A stretch of DNA of 64,000 nt. It comes from Gonapodya prolifera JEL478 (lineage: Eukaryota > Monoblepharomycota > Monoblepharidomycetes > Monoblepharidales > Gonapodyaceae). Each line of letters opens with the position of its first letter. Positions within the stretch are counted from its first letter, which is position 1. This document shows, piece after piece, positions 23,842 to 35,000 of this stretch. The position numbers were made by a program, and so were the translations under genes. Where the stretch lies: positions 1 to 64,000 of the forward strand of contig KQ965842.1 of assembly GCA_001574975.1 (NCBI GenBank), written 5' to 3'. Below the pieces are notes generated by a model. That model saw nothing but the letters and a program-made list of their open reading frames with translations. It ran no database searches and was not told where the DNA came from.

Positions 23842-25893
23842 ATGATTGGCGGAAACACTCAGGGCGGATCCATCCACGGTGAGTCTATTTTTTGCTGGTG
23901 CAATCGATCGACTTCCGCTGACCAGCGAGCCAGAATTCTACTTGCCGAAAAACACACCTCGGCTGCCCACCGTGACTCACGGCGAGGGCATCTATCTCTA
24001 CACATCTGATGGTCGAAAGCTCCTCGACGGTAGCTCTGGCCCCAGTGCGTGTCTTGGTTCATTTCGTTGTGTCGTGGTCTCCAATGTCCAACGCACACAA
24101 ACTCCCCAGTCGCGATCAATGTCGGATACGGCAACAACCGCATCATCTCCGCGCTGCACGATCAGGCCGCGAAAACTCCCTTCGCTTCGTACCGCTCGTT
24201 CGAGACCTCCGCCAATGTCGAGCTCTCCGACAAATTATGCTCCCTGTGTGGGCCCGGGTACGACCGCGCCTTCTTCGTGAGCGGAGGCAGCGAGGCCATC
24301 GAGTGCTGCATCAAGCTGCTGAGGAACTGGGCGGTCGCAAAGGGCGAGCCCAAGCGGTGGAAAATTATTTCGAGGATGCCCTCGTATCATGGAAGTACGC
24401 TAGGAGCGCTTTCGATTACCGGTGATCCTGTCGCGCACGAGATGTACGGGCCCATGGTTTGTGGTGCACGCTGTCACTTTTCCCTCGAACACGACTTGGT
24501 ATGACGCGCACCAACACCATCATTCCCTCTCAGATGGCATCCCAACCCAAAGTCCCCACCCCCTTCACGTACCGCATACCTTCCCCCTTCACCACACCCG
24601 CCGAATATAGCGCCGAGTGCTTGCGCCAACTCGAGGCCACGATCGTCTCCGAGGGTCCCGAGACCATCCTGGGGTTCATCATGGAGCCCGTCGGCGGGTT
24701 GGCCACGGGAGCACTCGTCGCGCCCGATGCGTATTGCAAGGGGGTGCGTGAACTTTGCTACAAGTATAAGATTATTTTGGTGTTCGATGAGGTGATGACG
24801 GGGGCTGGGAGGACGGGCAAGTTCCTCGCGGCGCATTGGTGGCCGGACGCGAAGCCGGACGTTGTGGTGTGTTAAAGTTGTCGTCTTTGATCTATTTGTG
24901 CTGCTAGTTTGCTCAAATGCGTGTTTTCAGGTGATGGCCAAGGTGAGCAGTTGCACCAAAGCCTAGCGCCAATCACTCGGGAATCCAGGTATCATTTCTG
25001 CGCTTATGCTCCAATTGTAGGGCTTGTCGTCGGGGTATATACCGCTGGGAGCTGTCGTTGCGCCAAACTGGATCGTGCAGACCATCACCGATAAAATGGG
25101 TGGATTCAACCATGGGTGAGTGATATTCATCTAGTCGAAACAGCGCTACAGCAAAGCTCATTCACTCGTGTTCGATCACGAAAGGCATACTTGTGCGTGA
25201 AGGTCTCTTCCCGTCGCATCCTCCCATTTTCTAACGAACGCCAAACGTCTCCTTTCCAGACACATCCACGCCCCTCCAATGCGCCGTCGCCTCCGCCTGC
25301 CTCGACGTGCTCATCGACGACGGCCTGATGGAGAACTGTTGCCGCATGGGCGACGAGCTGTTGTCGACGCTGCTTGCCGTGCAGTCCAGAACAAAGACTG
25401 TGGGCGACGTTCGTGGCAAGGGTCTGTTGATGGCTGTTGAGATTGTGAAGGATAGCGACACCAAGGAGATGTGGGATATGGGGGTGTGTTAATGCTGTGG
25501 TCCCCTGGTGTGATGGATTGTTGAGGCGCGAATCCTCTAGGTTCGTGCGGCGTACCGAATAGCCACCAAAGCGGAGGCAAGGGGTGTGGTGCTGTGTGAG
25601 TCCATTGGGGTGGTTGGGAATTGGACCCGTTGAGGACATGAGATTGATTCTACCTTCCTCCGTTAACACCAGATGTGCGCGTAACAGCAAACGGAGCATT
25701 CGGACAATGGATCATGGTCGCGCCGCCACTCATAGTCACCAAGTAAGCACGAGCAATGGGCGCGATTTGCGAAATGAGTTGAGAGCGAAGCACCCATTAA
25801 CATTCACCGTCTTTGGGCAGGAGTGAGATTGAGTTTATTGGAAATGTGATTGAGGAGAGCGTCAAGGAGTTTGAGCTCGAAATGGGACTTTGA
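23842..25893 (+). CDS. Class III PLP-dependent aminotransferase
   Basis: Stop TGA 25891-25893. Landmarks: PTVTHGEGIYLYTSDGRKLL, INVGYGNNRII, FFVSGGSEAIECCIKLLRNW, SRMPSYHGSTLGALSITGD, ETILGFIMEPVGGLATGALV, ILVFDEVMTGAGRTGKFLAA (cofactor Asp), VVMAKGLSSGYIPLGAVVA (Schiff-base Lys), TYSGHPLQCAVASACLDVL and GKGLLMAVEIV. This is the subgroup II / class III aminotransferase family (omega-amino acid, AGXT2 or DAPA aminotransferase type). About seven introns. The start is the weak point: ATG 23842 begins MIGGNTQGGSIHG, but the frame that leads into EPEFYLPKNTP is different, and an intron from 23879 to 23925 leaves the frames one base off. Either the first intron is placed differently or there is a sequence error. 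Substrate not predictable. Confidence 0.85.
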
Positions 25894-27065
25894 GGGGCGC
25901 CAGGCCTTGGAGAAAGCTTCAGGAACATTTTACCCTGGGCTAGATCTTCAGAGGCGACGATCTAAAGCTGTGGTTGGCGTGTTCTTTTTGACCTTTGGTG
26001 TTAATTTACATACAGGAAACACCAATAATTTATCTTACTACTCATATTACGAGTGAACATGAATAAGAGCCACCATCTCCGCTCCCCACTCCCGCCGCTA
26101 CGAGGTATGTTTACTTATGACCCTGATTTACTTACCACGCCACCACAACCACCCAGCGCTAATATTTACAAACTCCTTTGTACGTTTTAGAAGGAGATAG
26201 TCGATTTTACTTTTGAAAGGGAATTATGGCAACCTTGTCTATTTTCGGAATAACTGCCGGGAAATTTGTCCCCCGAACTCTCTGAAAAAGGGATCTTGAT
26301 CCATATCTCGCTCGTTCTCTTTCTTTCTTTGGTCTGGTCTCGCACTCGCAGCGTGAGTAGCCTGCCTGGACGTCTGCGCGTCTACTGTCCTCCTTTGGGG
26401 CCAAGCCAGCGAGGCCAGAGTGCCCATAGTGGCCACCAATCCCAGTTCTCAGGGAGTGGATTTCTCGCTGCGATTTGGCCACGTAACGTGCTGACACTCG
26501 CGAATCCTTTCAATCGCAGGCGTTTGCTGAAGATTCGCGGCCTGGAACTACTTCTCCTCGCCACCCAAATCGTACATACCTCCACCTTGCTCCTTCAAGC
26601 AAAACCCTCACATGTCCAATCTCGAAACCCCCAACCACCACCGCTTGACTGAGAGCATAGTGGCTCCGAGAGCGCCGCGTCGTAACGCGCTCGGGAGCCA
26701 GGTCCCTAACACGCTTGGAGGGCACGGGTTCCCGACCCCCATGAGTCCACCATGTGCACGCAAGGCAGGCGGCGAGAGGCCCGCGCTGGACCCTTCTCTT
26801 TGCCGAGTTCTGTTCCCGGCTTTCACAAAGGGGAAGGGTGTTCAAGAACACCCCGAGATTCGGATGGCGTAGGCGGACCTCTTTGGTGCGGGCACCAATT
26901 CTTGTCTCTTATTACGGAAGTAACAACGTCTTTGGGATGATACAAAGGGAGAGCTGTACGATTTTTTACTGGATTGGATTTTTTCTCTTTACATAAAGGG
27001 ATGGACAATTTCTGGATTGTATCATTATCTTTTCGTAGACCCTATGTAGAGAGAAGGCTGTACAC
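25894..27065. other. Gene-free region with several hairpins
   Basis: Nearly 1.2 kb with no open frame I can support; the one at 26266-26652 lacks any domain and has poor composition. 26660-26900 holds four inverted repeats (listed separately). 26900-27060 is A/T-rich. Confidence 0.4.
26662..26898. repeat. Cluster of inverted repeats (possible structured RNA)
   Basis: Four potential stem-loops in 240 bp: 26662-26699 (GGCTCC...GGGAGCC, imperfect), about 26727-26739 (GGGT...ACCC), 26836-26853 (GGGTGTTC-AA-GAACACCC, perfect 8-bp stem) and 26883-26898 (TTGGTGC-GG-GCACCAA, perfect 7-bp stem). I could not match it to tRNA, snRNA, SRP or RNase P landmarks. Confidence 0.4.
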
Positions 27066-27273
27066 GTACGAGATGTAGACCTGTACGAGAGAATGGAAAA
27101 AGATACGTACTATTTCATTTTACGCCAATGCAAGGTGCATTTTGGTCACGGCCGGTGGAGAGAAAAAAGTGCTCGCGCGAGATGTAGTCCTGTACGAGAG
27201 AATTGAAAAACGATACGTTCTGATTCATTTCATTCAAATGCAACAATGCAACGTGGTTTTGGCCACGGTCGGT
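27066..27273. repeat. Imperfect tandem duplication at the YIP1 5' end
   Basis: Unit 1 is 27066-27156, unit 2 is 27175-27273; the offset is 109-117 bases. Shared landmarks are the blocks CGAGATGTAG, CCTGTACGAGAGAAT, GATACGT and ATTTCATT, an ATGCAA, and a final TTTTGG(T/C)CACGG(C/T)CGGT. The YIP1 ATG is inside unit 2. Unit 1 carries a matching upstream ATG at 27128. Confidence 0.75.
27128..27187 (+). promoter_or_regulatory. Upstream ORF before YIP1 (19 codons)
   Basis: ATG at 27128 ([14 protein letters not shown]...) ends at TAG 27185-27187, 58 bases before the YIP1 ATG at 27246. If the mRNA starts upstream of 27128 this uORF could dampen YIP1 translation. The transcript start is unknown. Confidence 0.4.
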
Positions 27274-28925
27274 CCGCTGAATTCTCCCTCAGTGCCAACA
27301 CCAATCATTCCACATTCTCTCCCCCGAATCAAATGTCACGCAGCTCGTTCGAAGGCGGTCAACACCCGGTTCTCTTCGGGAGCGGCTCCCTGTACTCGCA
27401 GGGCGGGCAGGGGCCCTCGCCTGCAGGAAGTGTCTCTAGCCAACACCAACCGAGCTCTGCGGCCTCGTCGGCGTACGGGTCGGCATACGGGGGCGGAAAC
27501 CCAGCCCAGAGGAAGCGTGGTGGTCAGAACTTCGGCGGACCGGCGCTCGGGGGGAATGCAAGCGGGGATTCGCTCCAGTTCTACAATTACTCCCAACCAC
27601 CACCGAATCAAAACGGGCCCGCGTCCGGGTCATACACCTCGTCCGTCTACGGCGCGCAACCTTCTTCCTCTTCAGCCTATGGACAATACTCGGCGTCGTC
27701 GTACTCACGAGGGTTCGAGGACTCGCGGTATGGAAATGGGTCCGTGGCTCCGGACGCCATCACCGTCGATTGGAAGGCGGCGTTCGGTACAGGCGGCTTT
27801 GCGGATGAGCCGCCGCTTCTCGAGGGTCAGTTTAGTTGGTTCCTTTCGGGCCTTTAAAGGTTGGACAACCCGAGATGGAAAATCACATGTTATGGAACAT
27901 TTCGATTTTCGTCAGGGGTGTGGCGACCGTGGATCTTTTACGCGAAGCCGACGCTGGTGTGACTGTCAACTATATCCATCTCTGCTCCAACGGACTGGTC
28001 CAGAAGAGCATACCACATGGAGCATGTCCCTCACAATGTCGCTGCTTCACCTCACCATCTCTTTTCTTCCTCACCGTTCAGAACTCGGCATCAACTTCAG
28101 TCACATACGCTCGAAAACCCTCGCTGTCTTGAACCCACTTCGACCGCTCGACCAAGAAATACTGGAGGACGCCGATCTGGCGGGTCCTTTGGTATTCTGC
28201 CTTTTGTTTGGTGGTGCTTTGTTGCTGGTGCGTTCATAACTCGGGCGTCATAGAGACGTGGTGAAGCTGCGCATCGGTCTGGAGGAGCGACTTGGAAGCC
28301 CCCATCCTACCTTTCTTTGTGAGTTGCTTTTCTGCTCTGACCCCGCCTGTTCCCCACCCCACTCCCCTCAGTCCGGACGCATCCACTTTGGCTACATCTA
28401 CGGTGTTGGAATCACAGGCGTCGCCTCGCTCTACCTCCTCCTGAACCTCATGTCCGACCGAGGCGCTGAGTTCTCCCGTACCGCGAGCGTGTTGGGGTAT
28501 TGTCTTCTGCCCATGGTCGTGTTGTCGTTTGTGCGGATTGTGGTGCGGTACGGGTGAGTGGAGGCACGAAGAACCCTTTGCGATACAGTGGACGGAAGGA
28601 CCTCTCCCCGAGGGGCAGATGGGAGCCCGTAAGATTCGTCTTGAAAGCCTCAGGGGAACTTTATTACGGTCTTCGGATGACCAAACATCTTGCTAACGAA
28701 CTGTTATTCTCGTCCCCCCCCCCCGCCTTCCCTCGATACATCTTCCACGCCACTCTTCCCAGTGGAATCGTCGCAGTGACAGCGTCTCTCTTCTCCGTCG
28801 CTTGGTGTACATACTCCGCCTCGACAATGTTCGTTAAAGGCTTGGGAATGACGGACCAGCGAGCGCTGGTCGCTTACCCTGTCTTTCTGTTGTACGGCAT
28901 ATTCGCGTTACTGGCGGTATTTTGA
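27246..28925 (+). CDS. YIP1: YIP1/YIPF5-family Golgi membrane protein
   Basis: Stop TGA 28923-28925. The N-terminal 180 residues are a Gly/Ser/Tyr/Gln-rich cytosolic tail ([27 protein letters not shown]). Then comes the family signature, split by introns: DEPPLLE + [20 protein letters not shown], then [56 protein letters not shown] and [19 protein letters not shown] at the very end, as in human YIPF5. That gives five membrane helices. Yip1 acts at ER exit sites and the Golgi in COPII vesicle formation with Yif1 and Rab GTPases. The start at 27246 ([10 protein letters not shown]) lies in a duplicated leader; an in-frame ATG at 27333 (MSRSSFEGG) is a real alternative. Confidence 0.93.
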
Positions 28926-29293
28926 TTTTTTACACCGTTTTGTGTCATGTTCGATAAGAAATCCATACCTGTTTCCTTTCCGAGCATTCGTGCAAATGTT
29001 CCGGTGGAAGGACACCAATCACCGTGCATATTGTGACGTATTACCCCGACCGGATCATTGGTTTGTAAGCCAAATACTGTCCACTCAAGAGGTGACGGTA
29101 GCAGGCGTGTATTTGACTTTTCGAATCGACCCATAAGGCTTTCTATTGTTATTCAATTATTTTGCAGATTCAAATGTGCGAACGAATGCACGTGTTAGCG
29201 AAACATTATTGACCAAATGTATGTGCAAATGAAGTAGATGGCATATTGTTGTGTATGTGGGGGTTCGCAAGTGATTGTGTGTTCCAGGCGGCC
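28926..29293. other. Convergent intergenic region
   Basis: Between the YIP1 stop and the stop of the next minus-strand gene. A/T-rich from about 29130 to 29250, consistent with 3' processing signals for both genes. No gene seen. Confidence 0.4.
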
Positions 29294-31247
29294 TCAACCC
29301 AACTTCCGTCGCTTTGCCCTATCCTCTTCGTCATCCTCCCGCGCCCTCTTAGGCCCCCATAATGGCTCATCGAAAACCCGGCGACTGTGATGGCCGTCGT
29401 TCTCCTCTTTCAAAGCAAGGCCCCATCCTTGCGGGCCTCGCTGCCCACCTGTCCAAGGCCCTCGTCGATCTTGCCATACGTCCTCAGGCCCCTCCCCAAA
29501 GCTCTATGTCTGTCGATTCTGCATAATCTTCGCCTCTTTCTCTTGCTTGGCGATCCTGGCCTTTTCCGCTGACTTGATCAGCTCTCTCACACGTTGCGGT
29601 TCACTGCGCAGAGTGTAGGGCACTTGGATCTCCCTTGGATTCTTGCCGCTAAGAAACGCCCCCATGGCGGATTGCTGAGCAGTTGCTGTGAGCCGTGCAG
29701 TGGTTTCGCGATCTAGTTCGATGGGGTCGAGCGATCTGGTCGAGTGACCTGTACCAGGTAGTTTCGAAGAAGAGAAAAGACTGTTATCATTTACTGTGAA
29801 GTTTTCCCTTCATACCTTCCCTCACCTCCCCGCCGTGCGCTGGTGGTTTCCAATTTTCGTCTTTGTTGGAGGGTGTTCTTTTTCCACGAGTTGAGGGTAT
29901 TGGTGAGAACTTGGGCAGACCGATGTTGCTCCAGAAACTCTCCTCAGATCTGCGACGAAAGGATGCAACCAACTGGTCCAAGGGCGGGTTGGCCGACACA
30001 ACGAACTGGATTGGGTGGATGGGTGGGACAAACGTAGAGGTTCACGAACGTTTGTCAGAGCAGATAGTGCAACAGTCTTACTTTGTAGCACTCCGTAGAA
30101 GGAAGGCCGGGGATCTTGACCCGATCCAAGCCCAGAATTGGTACCAACTCCTTGTGCCTTGTCCGATGAGTCACCCGAGCACCCAATCGGGGGCCCATTT
30201 GAACATGTCCTCATCCACCTTCATTCCGATATCCCCTAGTGCACGTATAATGTCGGCAAGTCACGCCTTCTGTTCATTCAAGAGACGCTCCAGAAATGAA
30301 CCCAGAGGCGCCTGATGGGCTTGGCCACTTTGCCCAACTCTGACCCACAAGGCACGCCGGGGTTCCTCGCGTACTCATCCAACAGCGCTGGGTTTGTCTT
30401 TGTGTCTAAACCCAGGGACTTGGCGGCCCTTCGCAAAGCCAAGCGGTGCCGCACCTCTTTGCGATATTCCTTTGCGCGGGAAGGTGTCATGCCGCGTTTG
30501 ACAAGGTTCAGGTATCGCAGCGAGAGACGGAAGTAGTATCCACTCCGAGGCTTGAAGTTGTAAATGTTGGCGGGGCGGAGATATGAGGTGATTTCGGTCG
30601 GGGTAAGACCGAATTTGAAGCAGGCGACGCTCAAGGATAGATGCGCAAACGGGGAGTTGTCTTTTTTCCGGATTTTGTTGGATCGCAGAATCAGAAAAGT
30701 CTCCAAACGAAAACTACTCACTGCAGCACTGCTCGCACAGGTGACACCTCGTTTTCTCGTCCGTCCAATCCCACACGCTGGCTCCTTCCCTCCCTGTCCC
30801 GCATCCAACACAAGTACGTGGCTCGGCGAGTCTCCTTTGAACCTCGCTTCCTTTGTTCAGCGCCAAAACATACTTGGCGACAGTGATCGGCACGTGCGCT
30901 GCCTGGGTAGCCCTGATGACAGCCTCAAGGTTGGTGGAAGACCATACGATACGGTGAAACGTGCGAGAGGTGCTCGCCAAGCGTGTATGTGTGGTTGGGT
31001 CTACAATAACCCCCTAAGAAGAACAAGCAGGACTGGTGGGGGGAGGGCTTCCAAGGTTCCTCTGAAGGAGGTGCGCATGCTTTCGCTGACAGGAGCTGCG
31101 TTGCGGTTCGCAGCCTATTGCTCTTCATCGATGTTGTCGAGAGTTGGGTCTGCAGCTTCTTGCTCTTCCTCGCCCGCCGCATCCATTTCATCTTCATCAT
31201 CGGACAGCAATATCACTGTTTCTTGTTCCCCAGACATGCCCGCCATC
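29294..31247 (-). CDS. Nuclear protein with SUMO-interacting motif, family not recognised
   Basis: Start ATG 31247 (MAGMSGEQETVILLSDDEDE), stop TGA 29294. VILLSDDEDE is a textbook SUMO-interacting motif: a hydrophobic core followed by acidic residues. Later exons have ALNKGSEVQRRL, a Cys-rich piece CVGCGTGREGASVWDW..TRCHLCEQCC that may bind zinc, a helical block (FGLTPTEITSYLRPANIYNF, LSLRYLNLVKRGMTPSRAKE, KSLGLDTKTNPALLDEYARN), PPLDQLVASFRRRSEE and a tail KRAREDDEEDRAKRRKLG that looks like a nuclear localisation signal. Near 29525 a stretch of 29 codons ending in TAG can be spliced out in frame (GTGAGA...ATAG), giving two possible C-termini. Probable role is SUMO-linked chromatin or DNA-repair work, by inference only. 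Confidence 0.55.
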
Positions 31248-32092
31248 GTTGGGAAACGAATGTGTGTGCCCCGCCGGCCGCAGGCAGGACGGACCACCAT
31301 TGAACCATGAACTGCAAGAACCACCCCAAATACGTTTTAAGCAGAAATGAAGGAGCACAAGAAACCACATCTTTCATGGACTCGATAGGAGTATATGAGA
31401 TATCTCAAAGTCTGCACTCTCAATACACGTGTTGCATCGAGGTGGATTGAAGGTAGAAAATTTGGACTTGAAGTTTCAGAATAGTAACGGTGAAGGTTCA
31501 GATGAGTGCCACCGCGCCACCGCCAATCCATGATTCCAACGCAACGTGTTTCGACATTCCAACAACACTCCCCACAAAAGATACCCGCTCGCAAGCATTC
31601 TCCCGCGCTATCGGGGACTGAAGCTGCCCCTCTCCTTATCTGGTGGGCTGGCCTATGTGTCGACCACGCTGGATGGATGGAGACTTGGGCGGCTTGCAGC
31701 GCGCTCGCAGAGGGGCGGCGCGGGATGACCGAGTCGAGCAACGAGCGCTGGATATGGGGCGATGGATGGGAGAGATGGCAGTCTCTGCTGGTGAAGAAGC
31801 TATGTGCTTGCATTTGTACTATTTATTGTCGTGGCGATTGGGGTTGATGTGGCGGCGGCGGCGTCATACTCCTATCGACATTGGCAGAAAGAGAATAAAT
31901 GACCTTGGTTTTGTAATCATATCGCTCCTGGTCCGTTCTGTATCCTTTCGTCCCCTCTCTTCCAACGAACACATCAAACAGCGAGCTGAATTTTTCCACG
32001 CCAGGTACTCCCACTCGTGTACTTGTATCTCAAACGTCATTATATTTGTCAGTGTCACATTATCATCCTTAGAATGTGGAAGTAGTGCTCAT
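31248..32092. other. Gene-free region
   Basis: Promoter side of the SUMO-motif gene and 3' side of the coiled-coil gene. An open frame at 31337-31813 (minus) has no recognisable domain and I do not call it. Nothing else seen. Confidence 0.35.
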
Positions 32093-35000
32093 CTACGACC
32101 CAAATGCCTTCCACCACCCCCTGTCCCAGTACTCCCCCACACTCGGACTCACGGGGATCGCGGCGTACGGTTGCTCCATGGGCCTCGCCATGCCCACGGA
32201 GCCATCCATTCCTCCTCCTGCGCCGCCATCTCTGAACCTGAGCACGTCACTGTGCCCGTCCATCCCACCTCCACCCGCAGCGCCGTCATCCACGTCTGCG
32301 AACCCACCGCCGATAACGCCCACACCTGGGGCGCGCACGCCGGCACGACCCTGTATCGCCGCGGCCAAAGGACCTCGGTACTGGTGCGTGTGCTCTGGAG
32401 ACGTGCTCCCTGGTCGGCGTCCCACACCCCACGGTGGTCCGTGGTTTCCGTGGGCACCTCCCACGACAGAAACGCCCAAACTTCCCAGAGATAGCCTCCT
32501 CCCTGCAGCCGGAAGTCCTACCCCGTTTACACCCTGGCCCCATCCTTTGGTAGGCGCCAACGGCGGCATACCACCAGAAACTCCACCCAGTCCCCCCTCG
32601 CCATGAACTACGAAAGGATTCGCAATGGGCGGCGAAATCCTCTGAGCAGGACTGTATCGTGTGCTTCGCGTGGCGACAGACAACCTCTCGTCGTGGTCCA
32701 CATCCACCGACAGCGTCGAAGACCCCGCGTCCGACCCGTGCTGACCCACGGATCCACGGCGAATTGGAGCTTGACCCGGGAGCACTGCAGATCCAAGGCC
32801 CTGCGACCCGCTCCCCGGGACATTCTCATCACCAATCACCACCCCCACTGCCGCCTCCACCATCCTCTGGATCCTCAAGTCGTCCAGCCGCCTCTTCTCC
32901 TCATCGATCCTCCTTTCTAGCTCGCCTTCTTCACCGCCGAGCCCTGCCTCCCTCTTCGCCGCCCGCTCAACCTGTCCCTCTACTGCCTCACGCTCCTTTC
33001 TGGCCTGGCGCGCCTTCTCCTCCGCCTCCTGCATGCTCCTCTGTTTTCCGGTCGCGGCCTGCCGCGCCCCGCGCTCCGCTTTCTTCAGCGCCTCCTTGAC
33101 ACCCGCCAACTCTCGACTCACAGACTCGGCCTCGGACTCGGCCACGCGACGCTCCTCACGCGAACGTCGCAGGTCGCCCTCGAGTTCCACGACGGTGCTT
33201 CGCGCGGCCTCGCCTTGGTCCATCAGCGCTGCGACACGCTTTCGGTTCCGCGTGTCAGCTTGCTCGTCACGACCGTTACTCTTACGCAACCCCGCGACTT
33301 CACCTCGCAACTGGCCCAACGTGCGCACGGCGTCGCGCCGGGCACGCTTCAGCTGCGATGCGGACTTGGCCTTGAGGTCCCGCTCGGCGGCCAGGGCATC
33401 CGTCAGATATCGCAACCGGGCGGTAAGGACGAGGTCGTCCACACCAGAAGATGAGCCCGTGGGAGACGGCGGGGACGGGGGCACAGCGGAGTTGGATGTA
33501 GTGTTAGGCTGTTGGCCCGGTTGTGCACCTTGCCCGCTACCCTGAGTCGACTGAGGAACCACAACTCCCACGGCAGTCACTCCATTCGGTGTGCTCGTGG
33601 CTCCGCTCTGTGAACCAATGGAGCTGTTCACTTTGTCGTCACCCTGCACAACTCCAGCGGCAGGAGTAATTGCCTTTGGGGCGGCGTATCGTAGGGCCCC
33701 GTCCTCGTCCACGGCGATGTAGGAAGGAAGAGCCGAAATCGCCGACGTGCCGTACGAATCTGTGTCAGTTGGGAGTTGTGTAGGGATGTGTGGTTGGGGT
33801 TTACATTCAGTAAACCGCGGGGTAGCAGAACAAAGTCAGATCAACGTCCATCCATGAAAACCCACACAAAACGAAGGGAAAAAACGCACCTCCTCTTCTC
33901 GCCAACACAACTCGCACCTCTGCACTCCACAAACCCCTCACACCCACAACCACGCCACGTTCGCCACGCCCACCAACGCCCCACACAACAAGATCGACCC
34001 ACTCGTCGTCATCCTCGGTCCACATCCCTCCACCTCCACGCCCGCTTTTGCGCTTCTTCCCACCGCGCGAAACCGCGACCCACCGATCGCGTGGCCACGC
34101 TGTGCCGTCCACGCGCACAGCAAGGTCCGTCACGGGTACGTCCAGCCCTCGGGCCAATTTCACGGTCGGGATCGCGGCGGGATCTGGCGTGTCTTGCCCC
34201 GCTCCTCCCCCACCACCTCCAGGCCCCCCTTTCCTCGCCCGCGCGCGCATCCCTGCCCGCACAGACTCCAGAAGCGTTTCGGGACATCGAAAGCCGACTT
34301 CGACCCTGTCGTGCTCGATCCGGCGCACGACAAGGTCGAAACGGTCCCTGGTCGCGTAGAACTCGCTCGCGCCTCCACCTCCTTGTTGTCCTTTCGTCGT
34401 CGCATTAGAGGCCGGACCACCCGCTCCAGCACCATCCTGCGCGTCCGCCCCGCCCTCATCATCCGACGCGGAGCCCCCCGCACCTCCCTGGGTCGAGGCC
34501 GACGAGCGTGGGTGCGGGATCGCGCCTGGGTTTGGTGCGCGGCGGCGGCGAGCGGCGGGGGGTGGAATGGCGTGGCGCACGGGCGTGGACGAGCCGCCGA
34601 TACGCACCGTGATGTTCCCGCCCTGATGAACGCGTACGGACAACGGCGCGGGTCGGTCACGGTCCCGGTCCTTTTCCCTGTCTCTCTCACGGTCACGGTC
34701 CCGCTCGGCCCACTCGTCGTCCGACCCCGTGTTCTTGGAATGGCCCTGCCCATGCTCGGCCCCCCCGCCGTGAACCCCTTGCTGCCGCGACAAAGCGGAC
34801 TTTCCCTGGACAACGCCCCCGGCGCCCCAAACAGCGCCGACGCCGCGCTCGGTTCGCATCTCCACGACGGCGGCGCACAGGTCACGCACGGCGCCGTACG
34901 CGCCGTACCCGAGGCAGTGCGCGCCAGCGACTTCTTGCAGCACCGTGCGCGGCACGCGTTTCGAGGCCGCGTCGAGGGCCACAAAGATGATCCACAGCGC

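Noticed and set aside
26640-26900. tRNA or known small nuclear RNA at the hairpin cluster
   Set aside because: GGGTTCCCGACCCC resembles a T-arm, but no matching acceptor, D-arm or anticodon arm is present. No snRNA, SRP or RNase P landmark was found.
27142-28239. A 365-codon plus-strand frame over the YIP1 region
   Set aside because: Composition is that of a shifted frame; the true YIP1 exons lie in another frame and match the family signature.
11599-29600. In-frame TAG codons in three genes as a sign of UAG recoding
   Set aside because: Clear TAG stops end the propeller, P450, bZIP, proteasome alpha-1 and Pet191 genes. The odd TAGs are explained by a pseudogene, an optional intron and one unresolved splice junction.
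31337-31813. A 158-codon minus-strand frame
   Set aside because: No recognisable motif, His/Cys/Arg-rich chance-like composition, and no evidence of splicing or conservation.
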